Origin: Sepiola atlantica
Lineage: Eukaryota; Mollusca; Cephalopoda; Sepiida; Sepiolidae
DNA: 64,000 bases
Direction: 5' to 3'
Assembly: GCA_963556195.1 (NCBI GenBank)
Contig: OY744532.1
Span: forward strand, 84,264,734 to 84,328,733
Shown here: positions 31,001 through 40,983 of the stretch, piece by piece
Position numbering within the stretch: position 1 is the first letter of the stretch
Layout of the letters: every line of letters begins with the position of its first letter
The notes under the pieces: model-generated
Seen by the model: only the letters and a program-made list of their open reading frames with translations
Told to the model about the DNA's origin: nothing
Database searches by the model: none
Program-made: the position numbers and the translations under genes

Positions 31001-31548
31001 TTCTCATTTCGGAATTTATCGACAAGATCGAACTTATCGATAAAGTCCCGAAATGCCTTAACATCCCCGTTGCTGTTAGTTCCCCTACGTTTTCCCAAGC
31101 GATCTAAATCGGGATCCAAGACCGCGTTCCAGTCTCCCGCTAGAATTATCCGACGCGACGTATCCATAAAGGGCTCGATCCGCCGAAAAAAAGGAACCCG
31201 CTCAGAACTGGCGTTGGGCGCATAAACCCCAATAAGCCGAAAAGCCACATCCTTTACGGTAACATCAAGAACGCACAGCCTTCCCTCAGGATCTGCATAG
31301 ATTGGGTCACACGTCGCATTCAGTGTGCGCTTAACTAGCCAGGAAACCCCTCTTGAGTGAGTATCAAAGTACGCTGAATAGAGCTGAAAGTCTCTAGTCA
31401 GCGCACCCTGATAATCACTGGGAATAAAGTGGGTCTCCTGCAAACAACATACATCCACGCCGAGTCGCTGAAGGTCACGTACTACTCGAAGTTTACGAGC
31501 GGTGTCCCTCAACCCTCGGCCATTTAGGCTTGCTAATCTGAGTGCCAT
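28087..31548 (-). CDS. LINE copy C ORF2: APE endonuclease-reverse transcriptase
   Basis: 1153 residues from Met at 31548, fully open. Only three amino-acid differences from the copy B protein were found by eye: A to V in GDAKAF, M to I in YRVMVRGS, and I to S in NWAPIMKW. All endonuclease (QETH, GDWN, SDH) and reverse-transcriptase (QGCPLSP, YADD) motifs are intact, so the enzyme could still function although the neighbouring ORF1 is broken. The start is chosen as for copy B. Confidence 0.95.
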   Translation of the reverse strand: MALRLASLNGRGLRDTARKLRVVRDLQRLGVDVCCLQETHFIPSDYQGALTRDFQLYSAYFDTHSRGVSWLVKRTLNATCDPIYADPEGRLCVLDVTVKDVAFRLIGVYAPNASSERVPFFRRIEPFMDTSRRIILAGDWNAVLDPDLDRLGKRRGTNSNGDVKAFRDFIDKFDLVDKFRNEKPREVVWTWTASRGSDLGQLSSYLDRFLIRRVDLGLLDCPSFHNIVYSDHRLVRVRVNLDSPKPRLAGYWKFNTSLFDLKDFREQLLLTLQRELTGAIIGNKWWGHLKNVIRSFVADYSRRLNLRSRATKVALETSLSRAAEAGDSVTFTVAKTELNSLDNKADQGLIVRSRLKRVPHEATNMAASLRAEERRRSTDRHIASVTLSDGRLVTTNDGILEGFRSYFQDLFTKEPGLTMAQFDAYLADFSRLEATEAARCEGCINEDEVLEALRQVGLDKSPGIDGLPYELYLRLSPIFVPLLAVLFNSWFRNGSIPQYFTRGIIKLLRKDKSGGDGIGNFRPLTMLNTELKILAKILANRLQVVLFRLISPEQTCSVKGRTIQDNLHMIRLIIEKVDTEAALINLDQSKAFDRVDHRYLEAVLSSAGFGPHFRSWIRLFYANPGALVEVNGIRSKPFDLSRSIRQGCPLSPMLYVLALEPFLRRLRVNPVLRGITLSGACPMIKYSAYADDVTVLVTSSAEIRVVDMEIRRYEQVTGAKINCDKSVGLRIGAWRGVPLQGPFGWTDGPCKILGVWFGPDLQLEKNWSEVLKAVKAAARLWSLRNLTLKGRAEVCNSHIYPLILYRLSVLPLPAITLVELVKALFAFLWRGKQPMVRREICYLHPSEGGLGMPSVEIRQYTLRLHYLDRMCTPCEGNGEFWKEDTKKAFPALKSVHLHGGEAFRLPRRECSFYRECRQSLKYLLRVSESLSDTRVLSRKALYRVIVRGSVRDDITEELGLTKGELRLIWPWAPGLKCFDNYEASLTWLIIRNALWVGKKLYAAGLVETPSCVRCGDWEETTSHVFFHCPIVRPLCELVEGYTVRMLNGQFFVLESFSTCCNWAPSMKWEEHYVFLCLLAVMRGVIWSTRQKEVYGEETFTAPQLVLIFQSRLKMRVRLEKVKLPSADFNKRWVKVARLCRLNGANFEWYLDVP

Positions 31549-31558
31549 TCTAGTGCTC

Positions 31559-33284
31559 TTAGAGTTGGGAACCCGAAACGAACATTGATGCATTTAAGAC
31601 ACCGACAGATGAACCCAGAGAACCTTGTCCCAATTCATTTGAGACGAGACCGTCCGGGGCCACACCGCCAATGTCTAAGGGGAAAGTTAGTTTTAATGCC
31701 CTGTAGAGTGTAGGATGGATACGAATAGGGACCCTCCCAACACAAGATTTTTGCAGTAATACTACTTCTTCATCGTTAAAGAAAGCGAGAGGAGGCGATA
31801 TATTAAAGGCGTTATTCGCTTCCTCCATCATATTCCAAACCCCTTTAGCTTTGTCTCTTGATCTAACCACAGATAAAAGTCTTTGTGCATCCAAGAAATT
31901 TTCCGGGTTGGTAATGTCTTTTTTGTGTACCATCTTTAGTGTAGCTAGGTTTCGGTAGTTCTTCAGGAGGCGGCATATCGGTCTTCATTGGAGAGGGGGG
32001 CGGTGTACTTTTAGGAGTGTTGCACGGGGAACAGAAAGGAGATGGAATTGGGGTAACGGTCTTATCTTTTGATAAGGGGGTCAAATTAGATTCCCTTACT
32101 GGTGGGGATGACTTTAATGGTGGGGGTGCACCTTTGGCTGGAGAGCGACGTTCTTTGGCCGGTGGAGTTTTTTTTTCCGCATTAATAGTAGTATCGGCAA
32201 CCTTTTTTTTTTCCTCGTTTTTTTTTTCTTTTTTTTCCTCAGTTTTGCGCTCCTCGTCGAGAGACTTTTTCAAATTTAGTATTTCTTTGTATTTTTCACC
32301 ACCAGGATCGTTGCTGGTTTCTATTTCTAGTTGTTCCTCTTCGGTCATTACTTGAGCATATGACTTCGGCGATTTTTTGCCAGTCACGATATTCCAAACG
32401 ACTTTTTTTTTGGGCGATTCATTTTCGGTGTTGCATAAGTCCTCGAATTCCTCCGGGGTTACAGTTTCAGCTGTTGGTTTTGAGGAGGGAGTCTTTTTAT
32501 CTGCTGCAACTTTCGGGGTCAAGTGTTCTAGCACTCTATTCTTGGGGTTAGGCTGGGCCGGTTTGATCCTTGTTGGGCAAGTGAAAGTTAAATGCCCAAC
32601 CTCATTGCATATCCAACAAGCTGGACGTCTTCCAGCCACCACCACAGGTAATTTTTCTCCATTTGCTTCTATGTAGTACGGAACTTTTTTAAAAGCCGAC
32701 TCGTTAAGCCACACGTCAAAAGACCATGTTCCGTTGAACTTGTCAACCGTAATAGCTGTTATTTCTCCGAACTTAAGTAAAAAGGCGCCTAAGTATTCGC
32801 CAGGAACCACAGCCGGAACTTCAAAAACTGAGATGGTCGTTCTCCTTCGACCCATGTATTCCATTCGCAGAATGTAGTCTTTAGTAATTATTTCTTTCTT
32901 CGAGAGTTCGATGCAGACTTCCTCGGTCTTAAAGAGACTATTCCAGGTGTTATAACCTTTACATTTCACGATACGTTCCGCACGTACTCCGGTCGTTGCA
33001 ATTAATTTTGCGACAGTTTCTTTTGAGGACCTAATCAGTTTTTTGGACTTTCTGTCCACTACGAACATTAATATCGTTTTTTTCTGGAATTCCTCCAACC
33101 TTGGTAACTGTATAATTACTCCAGTTTCAGTCACGAAATCCGTGCAGTCTTTTGCCTTGGCGACAAAATCGTCAACGTCAATTTTAAGGGCGGGTGCCTT
33201 ACTCCAGTCCGTTTTATCAGTAGGCTGAGATGACTTCTCAACCACTTCAGAGGTCTCCGAAGGCGCACAGCTGGCAGTAGCCAT
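31559..33284 (-). pseudogene. LINE copy C ORF1, frameshifted by a 146-bp deletion
   Basis: Starts MATASCAPSETS at 33284 and reads like copy B through the CCHC knuckle and Pro-rich linker. At 31964/31965 a 146-bp piece equal to copy B 25832-25977 is missing. As 146 is not a multiple of three, the frame shifts and the first product ends after about 473 residues with an unrelated tail. The conserved C-terminal domain survives in another frame (31559-31933). The linker shows clustered differences from copy B (for example ERKTEEKKEKKNEEKK against ERKSEEKKGKKNEGKK). Confidence 0.92.
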
Positions 33285-33445
33285 GGCCGGAGAACGGTAG
33301 AAAAAAAATTAACAAACTCCAAATAAATAAAAATATAAGGAGTAACAAAAAGCAAGCAACAAATTTAACAAATAACGGTAGTAACAATAAATAACAATAA
33401 TAACACTAATCACGGACTTACTGGCAGAGAAAAAATCACACAGAG

Positions 33446-33464
33446 CTTTGTTGCTTCGCTAGAC
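33446..33464. repeat. Right target-site duplication of the LINE insertion
   Basis: CTTTGTTGCTTCGCTAGAC: 18 bases match the LTR target at 21325-21342 with one A to C difference. Confidence 0.92.
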
Positions 33465-33560
33465 AAATAGTGTTTTAACATTCACTCTTAATATACACGA
33501 ATGTAGAACATTCCATTATTACTCCAAGGGGGAGACAGGCATCAATTATCTGTTACTACA
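33465..33560 (-). repeat. Ty3/gypsy right LTR, second part (96 bp)
   Basis: Continues the LTR exactly where it was cut at 21342 and ends CTACA. It is followed by AAATG (33561-33565), the partner of 17234-17238. 71 plus 96 bases equal the 167-bp length of the intact LTR. Confidence 0.96.
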
Positions 33561-33565
33561 AAATG

Positions 33566-34370
33566 AAAAGGTATTTTAAAAAATCACAATTAAAAGTTGC
33601 AAAAGTAATACGGCTATCCAAAAAATGACATAGAAGTCGGAATCTAATCTATCGAATTTGTTTATAACAACGTTGTCTGACAAAACAATTAACAGCTCTT
33701 TTTATGTGCATATTTCAGTAAGAGTCGGAACTAAATTTGTGTTTTCTATTTGTAGTCAGAATTGCTTATGTTATAATGTGTTTTATTACCTTGTCCGAAA
33801 AGCACTCGAAATTCTTATGAAACTATGATTCTTGATGTTGATTTAAAATGTGTAAATACAAAAATCATTATCGAATGTAAACGATATCGCTCCTAATAAA
33901 GCTGGTGTTTTATCGATTATGCCACGGCTGCTGATTTGCTAAAATACTTATTATATATATTTTAAATATAAAAATATTTAAAAATTTCGGGTGAGGTTTG
34001 TCCTGTAATCGTATCTGTTTCGGCTTCCAAAAACATAAGAACCTACAGTATACATGTTTTGAATTTTAAAAAAAATAATTCATTTTATTATATTTTACAT
34101 TAAAAGTTCGTTATATTTTACAAGATTAAAAAAGAATTCGACCTCTAATTATGTCTAATAACGTTACAACGAAGCGATTTATCCAAATAAAAATTAATTA
34201 GCCAATCAAAACGCTTCTAAAACAGTGCATAAAACAGTTCTCCTCTTGAATACAATCTGTTTTGAATGAGTGACATCAGTTGGACTGTGAAAGTGTTCGC
34301 TATTCTTTTCTACTCTATAATTTTACTAATCAAAAGAAACAAGCCGCCCGTGTGTGGTACCCCTCTGTAT
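33566..34370. other. Unassigned AT-rich flank
   Basis: Sequence that flanked the gypsy insertion site. No gene or element recognised. Confidence 0.5.
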
Positions 34371-34379
34371 GTGATTCGA

Positions 34380-34935
34380 TGTGGCGAGTGTAAAATGCAA
34401 GAAATTTGGGCAATTTCGGGCATTTTTGAACCCCCTTTGACCCCCTGGGGGCGCGAAGCAGATGTTTCCTGAGGACAAGGATGCTCATTTTATATCCAGA
34501 ACAATTGCCTCTACGTTTTGGCCGAGTTTCAGAAAATTGAATGGATGGATCAAACGTTATGGGAGAAAAGGGACACATTTTGCCATTTTGGGGGCTTTTG
34601 ACACCCTGGGGGCGCGAACCAGATGTTTTCCAAGGTAAGCGATACTGATTTTCTATTAGAAACAATTGCCTCCACATGTTAGCAAAGTTTCAGAGAAATT
34701 GAATGGATTGATGAAAAGTTATAGGGGCAAAAAATGTCATTTTTTATCCATTTCGGGGCCTGTTGAGCCCCTTGGAACCTAACAAGGTTTTTTTTTTAAT
34801 CGGAGAATGTCACTTTCTAACCCGACCAAAGTTTAAACTTCATGCAAAATTTACGAAAAATTCAATGGATGGTTTCGGAGAAAAAATTAAACGGACGGAC
34901 GGACGGACATGCCTCAAAACATAAGTCCGCCGATT
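34380..34935 (+). repeat. Three-unit internal tandem repeat with (GGAC)n tail
   Basis: Three imperfect units with a period near 161-165 bp. Anchors CTGGGGGCGCG at 34445 and 34606, and a decayed CTTGGAACC at 34771. Each unit also carries AATTGAATGGATGGAT-like sequence near its end. The last unit runs into GGACGGACGGACGGAC (34893-34908) and then CCGCCGATTTTATTAATCGG. The GC-rich patches stand out from the AT-rich surroundings. It looks like a dispersed repeat family; its mobilisation mechanism is unknown to me. Confidence 0.7.
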
Positions 34936-37700
34936 TTATTAATCGGGAGACCTATATGACGACATGATTGAATATTAAAATCGTTTGAAAATATATGTTT
35001 TCTAAAGAACACGGGCCTGTATTTTTTATGAGTACTTGAGAAAACAAAATTTAGTATGCTTCTAGTATAAAAACCTCTCCATACCGAAATAAACGAGAAG
35101 CAAGCTGGCCCTACTTCATAGATGAGATAGTACAATTGAGCCCTTTTATCTGACTGTATGTCTATTAGTGACTAATATGTTAACAAATTACTTGACAGAA
35201 TCAGACCATATTTATCATGCAGCATTCATGATATGTAAGATGTGGAATTAGAGATGACAATGTTTTCACTACTATTAGTACTTGTAATATTACTACTAAT
35301 AATAATAATTATGTAGATACTAACATAGAATAAACATTGTAGATTCAGGGATTGTTGAATTGTTGATTACACCAGGTTGACCCGAATAATAGTGCCAGGT
35401 TAGTAACTTAACACACATCTACTATGCTTACGCAAATACAAAAACAGTACACCTGGATAGGCTCTTAAACTGTTCGTTAGAGTTGCAACATATGTGGCAT
35501 GAAGCTCCGCCAGCATGCTGTGTATGTCATAGTAGATGGAAATATTATTACTGCTAATAATAATAATACCACTATTGATATGTGTAGGCATCATCGGTTA
35601 GAAAGAACATCTTGAAAAGAATCAGTTTAATATAGCTTTCTAGTTTTTTGGTTTCATAACATCGCCTTTTTTGGGCAGATCTGGAACAGAATATGGATTT
35701 ACTCCTTTCCAGGAGTTAGGCACAAGGCCAGTTTTTATCTTACTCCCACAAGTAAGATGTGACCCAATCTGGAACAGAGTAAAATGGAACGAAATAAGTG
35801 TTACAAAAAAGGTTGACGTCAAACGTCCGAATAAGTTCCATCTTGCCTGTGTGTTGAAAGAGGGCGAGGATGAGCCTCTTCCTCTCTGTTGTAAATCTCT
35901 AAACCAACTTATTTGCAGGAACACCGAACAAGTAATCCAATGTAAATGTATACCTACGCGAAACGATTTCATAAGTCTATAGACCAATTACGTAGCTTAG
36001 ATGTGTATGTTTACATTACAATGAAATAGTTAGTCATAATAGGTTACTACTACACTAGTGTACATACTACTTTTAATATAATCATTAATATGACTTTTAA
36101 GAGCTTATAAGAGTAATCGGTTGAATTACACAACGGTTCAAGATCAACATATTAGTACGACTGCTACTATTTATAGAAACAATAATAATTATTATTATAC
36201 TTATTTTTATTATTATCATGTGTTATTATTTTTATTATTATTATTATGTGTTATTATAATTATTATTATAATTTTCTTCCTAATCGCATTATATGTTTTA
36301 TATAAAGAAGTGTTATATGTATTTTATAAAGAACCATTATGCTGGTAGATCAATTAAGCAATTTCAAACTTATAAAAAAAGTTGACACAAGGAAAAAGTT
36401 TCAGAAATCTACGATTACAGTTGTACTCTCAATATATCGTGTTGGGTGATAATGCCATCAGCCCATAATTCTCATATCAAACAAACCCTATCCCAGGTTT
36501 GTCATTATTTGATCGACCTTGTATTTACCATGTAAATATTTAAGATCATTTATATTTACGTAAATATGCATGCTACTCATTATTTTTACATAGAAATGAA
36601 GACATATGAACTTTCTCATAAGAGAATTAAAGTCGCAACAATGACTCACAAGCCGGTGAATCTCAAGATTATATATTCAATATGACATAGGCGAATTACT
36701 GTACTAACAAGATATAGGTGAATAAAATAAAATAACGGATATAGCAAACATATCCTATATAATAACACTAGAAGATTGCTAATTCGCCTACAATTTTAAT
36801 AGACGTTGTCAGGATACATGGTATAGGGAACATATGCAGTATTTATATATAAAATGTTGGTTAAAGAGAGTAGGATTCTGAGATGCGTATTGAGGAGAGA
36901 TGATGATGGGAAGAAGCATGGAGATATCGAGGCAGTAATAAGGGATCCCCTATGAAGTGCGGTGTCATAAGAACAATGCATTGAATGCACATTGTACGTA
37001 TACTTACTTTTACTAAAATTCCCCTCGTTTTATAGTGTAAATAACAATGTGAATATATGAAATAAACATATTTATTTTTGTATAATCAGTAAACAACATT
37101 AAACGTTTTATTTTCAATGGCCGTACATTTATTTATGTCAGTAGTGTACTCAGCGCACAAATAAGTTACCATTCATTACCATTCATTATCTTCAATTACA
37201 ATCGAAAATGCACGATGTTTACAAATAAAAGATTGTTTTGTATGTTGATACATATTTACTTCATTTATCTTTCTGATAATTGTGTGTAAACATTGACCTT
37301 CGTGTTTTAAACAAATTACATTTGTCAAATTGAACAAGCGTATTAATCTTCTGTTCGAGATACATGTGAACATATATTATTTTCAATGAATTAAATATCA
37401 TTTTTTAGGTGTTTAATAGAGACATGTTATCGTTAAAGAGACTCAATTTCAGATACAAAATCATTAAAAAAACTGTATGCACTGTGTGCGATATGAACTA
37501 TTGCATAAAGATGGCTATGCGGTTTGATTTCATCGTATCATGAAGTCTTCGCAGTGTATAACAATAATTCTAGCTTTCTCTAACGACTGGTATACTCATA
37601 TGATTTTCTTTACATCTTTTGCGCAGCTCATCTTGCTATGTGCACTGATAAACGAACAGCGAATACCAAGCAACATATAAAAATAATATTACTGTATCGG
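34936..37700. other. Unassigned AT-rich region
   Basis: (ATT)n/(TTA)n-rich patches near 36180-36290. Open stretches at 35640-35987 are present on both strands but resemble nothing known and have no start context or coding signature. No gene is supported. Confidence 0.5.
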
Positions 37701-37706
37701 AACAGC

Positions 37707-38075
37707 TACCCTATTTGGCCTTTTGGCTAGGATCAAAGTGTAGTATCTGTTCCGATGGATACTGCACCCCATAGACTGGTATTGTTTTGGCCTTCGGGGC
37801 TTGATTCACGCCGGTCTACGGGTCTGTCCTATGATGTTCTAGGAGGTCCACTCTACTAGGCTTCGCCTCCCCTCTTTGGGGAAGAGTAAGTTTATTGCTT
37901 ACTGCCTGAGGCGCCCCTACCGGGGAATGCCGACGGGGCTGCCCAGGCAATTTGTAAACCCCACTTTCCCGACCCGACCTTGGGTCACATCTTACTTGTT
38001 GGAGTAAGCTAAAAACTGGTATTGTGTCTAACTCCTGGAGAGGAGTAAATCAATACACTAAAAACCCAATCTTGG
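37707..38075 (+). mobile_element. U2 snRNA-headed chimeric repeat
   Basis: 37711-37751 matches the 5' part of U2 snRNA: TTGGCCTTTTGGCTAGGATC (stem-loop I) and AAAGTGTAGTATCTGTTC, including the GTAGTA branch-point pairing segment. U2 similarity then stops. A GC-rich, highly structured body follows (CCCATAGACTGGTATTG; GCCTTCGGGGC; AGTAAGTTTATTGCTTACT; CCCTACCGGGG). Near the end CTGGTATTGTGTCTAACTCCTGG (two pieces, about 38033-38055) is reminiscent of the U2 3' stem-loop. It is either a SINE with a U2 head, a template-switch chimera, or a divergent U2-like RNA interrupted by an insert. No genuine full-length U2 gene is present. Confidence 0.6.
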
Positions 38076-40983
38076 TTCGTGTGACATTCTTATCTTCGAG
38101 TTAAATGGGGTCAGCAATCAGTCTCTTTTTTAAGGTGTTGAGCTCAAGGGATTTACAAAACAAAATCTTTCTAGTTATGCGCATAAGCGTGGCACAAAAA
38201 CATAGACATAGTTGAAATTACACATCATTTAAAGTTAGTTTTTTTTTATTTTGTACGGAGTGAATTTGTTTGCGACAACAGATTTGTTACGTTTGCGACA
38301 CACTTTATACGTATTGGTTTTCGTGTAAAAATGCAAGCTATTTATATGTGACGTCAGCTACGATATCATAAGTACCACCATTCGTTCAGCTGTCGAATTT
38401 ATCGTTAATTAGATGTTAAAAAGCTACACGAAACTAAACCCAAACAAATATAAACATGTAACAAAATGCATATAGTAAGGCAGCTTTGTTTCATTCAAAG
38501 CGTTTGATCAAAGAAAATCAACATATTTAGCCAATCCGTCAGACGATTCAGTTTTCTAATTCTTATAGTACACATTTGAATTGAAAGCACACGTTGTTAC
38601 AGATAGAACTACTATTATGTCCACACCTAATGTTGGACATTGGTCTACACACGTTCTTGCTAACCGCACTTTGAGTATCGTAAATAGAAATGCATCCAGT
38701 GGCTTAAAGCAGAATATATGCATCCGCTGACTAAAATAAACAAAATGTAACTGACAAAATAGAAAGAGATGTGGCTATAAAATATTGCGTAGGAGACATG
38801 CCGGAAAAGCTGAGGCCAGATCAGGTCGCCTAGTTAAAAGGATGTTCAACGTGAGAATGTGTGAGTCTATAAAATGTTATTGAACTCGTCACATTCTTGA
38901 TAGGCTGTAAGTAAATCAAATGAAGATCCGTCTCTAGTCGATTCTTGTTCACGTACTCTAAAATCTAGTCGATTTTTCTTCACTCTACCACTCGACATTG
39001 CAAAAAATGACATGCCCAATATTATATATTTCATACATTAGAAAATATCAAAGATCGCATATTTTTACTAGTATACCACTACTTATGTACTGAGAGAAAA
39101 AGAAAACCTGTAAGAATTGTATCATGATCACAGAACATTTACATAACTAACCCACAAAAGAAGAGTTAATTACTTGGCGGATGGTCTCATAACAACAGAA
39201 CACATAATGGACTAACCCGAAATGAGGGTGTAATGCCTGGGTGGATAGTCCTATAAGTATAGAGCAGATACATTACTATCTCACCAAAAATAAATTCAGC
39301 AGATCATGCCTGGTAGGATATTATCGTGAAAATAGGTATTACCCTACACTCTTCTGAATTTAGTATTGCAAGTTCGTGCCTCATTCTTCAATAGTAAATT
39401 AAATTGAGCATTACATGATGGTACAATAGTACATTAAAAGAAGTAAGAGTGTAATTCTGGCTTCAAACGTACATATATCAACTCCCAAATAGTAATAAAT
39501 ACATTCGCTTCCTTTCATCAAGGTACAGCGGTGTTATACTACACGAATACGTTCGGTTACGATTATAAGTTTCAACGGAGAACTATCTTTTGTTTTGACA
39601 GAGTATAACATTGAGTCCAAATTCTAGTGGGGGATGATCTTTTCCTTTCCATAAAGCTTTTTTCTCACGGAAAAGATGATGCTAGCCTCCCTCTACCGTA
39701 TCGCTATGTTAATGGAGGATTATCGACTGAGATCCAGTCGTCTGTAAAACATGTATTGCTAAAACTCGTCTAGATACAACCACATCAAAGAACTAACCTT
39801 TCTCTCTCTCTCGCTATCTCTCTATTTGTCTCTCTCTCTCTTTACCAGAAACAAAACGAAACTTCCATGAACAAAGTTTCTTTCCTGAAACATCCCACCG
39901 TTGAACAATATACCACGAGTCTGCTCCCAAACCGAATACAGTCTGGTCGTCTTCATGTCGCATGAATGGAAACAAATATTTGTTGAACCGTCTTCTTGGA
40001 TAATCAATTCCTCTTAAGTAAACTTCTGTTAAGCCACCAATAGTTTTCTGGTATTCTCGTGGTGGTTATCATCGTTCAACTTACGATCAGTTTACTCATT
40101 ATTCTCGAGTTGATTCTTGCGCATTGATAAGCGGTGACACATTGGTAAACAAAAAAAAGCAAAGAACAAAATTAATTAAGCTTTTCGAAAATATCAGAAA
40201 TCGGTAAGATTCCAAACAATTAAAATCTGGAAATCTTTGATTGCCGTTTATTCCTGCAATTTAATTGTCATAATGGTGATCTTCTCTCACCAAACATGAA
40301 CATAATATAGTGAGTCACTTGAAAAAATAAAATGTTAATAAAAACAGGTAATTGAGTCAATGACTCTTGTATACATTGACTGTTTCAAGCTGTGCATCTC
40401 TATGTAGCACTCTATTTTATATTAATGCATTAACACTCGTTTGGAGTACTACGTATTAATAAAAGAAGAACAGCTTCTTAGTTAAATGTACAATTATAAC
40501 ATCAGAAACTTTCCAAAATTACGATATTTTTGTAATTTTTACTTGGATACATTTTTTTAATGTTATAAAATATTTTGACTGAATTTAAACATTGCTTGCT
40601 AATATTTATTCTGCTAAATAAAAAAGTCGTGATATATTATTAAAAAATATATTAAATTATTTCATAGAATTTCGAAAATTGTAAATGCTTTGAAGTTGCA
40701 TTTTGTTAAATTCCAATTTTTATTTCGTTTTTAATTGAGAATAATACGAGCTAGTTTTTCTCAGTAAAAAAAAATCATTTTTCTTCTAATGATGTCCGGT
40801 ATTCTTTTGTCTCCTCTACATAGACTGTTCAATTTGTTTTATCATAGATCACCCCAAACAAGGCAGGCCGCCACTGTAGACGTAAGGGGCTTCTGAGAAA
40901 AAAGGGTGAAAGTTTTTTTTGGGATGGGGCGTGGTCAACCTAAATTAGGAGCTGCGCAGCGCAATGTCTGTATACATGAGTTT
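38076..40983. other. Unassigned AT-rich region
   Basis: No gene found. (CT)n-rich patch near 39800-39842. Confidence 0.5.

Larger units (their letters stand above)
27487..33445 (-). mobile_element. Tx1/L1-like LINE copy C, tandem to copy B
   Basis: A 5.96-kb copy in the same orientation as B and nearly identical over ORF2 and the 3' UTR (length changes in A and G runs). It differs in a block of ORF1 with many clustered substitutions (about 32130-32700) and lacks 146 bp of ORF1. Its 5' end (GGCAGAGAAAAAATCACA on the plus strand) matches that of B. Confidence 0.93.

Noticed and set aside
35640..35987. 115-codon minus and 103-codon plus open frames
   Set aside because: Overlapping on both strands, no recognisable domain, no start or splice context; not enough to call a gene.
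37707..37760. Functional U2 snRNA gene
   Set aside because: Only the first 45 or so bases of U2 match; the Sm site and the regions after the branch-site segment are not U2-like.
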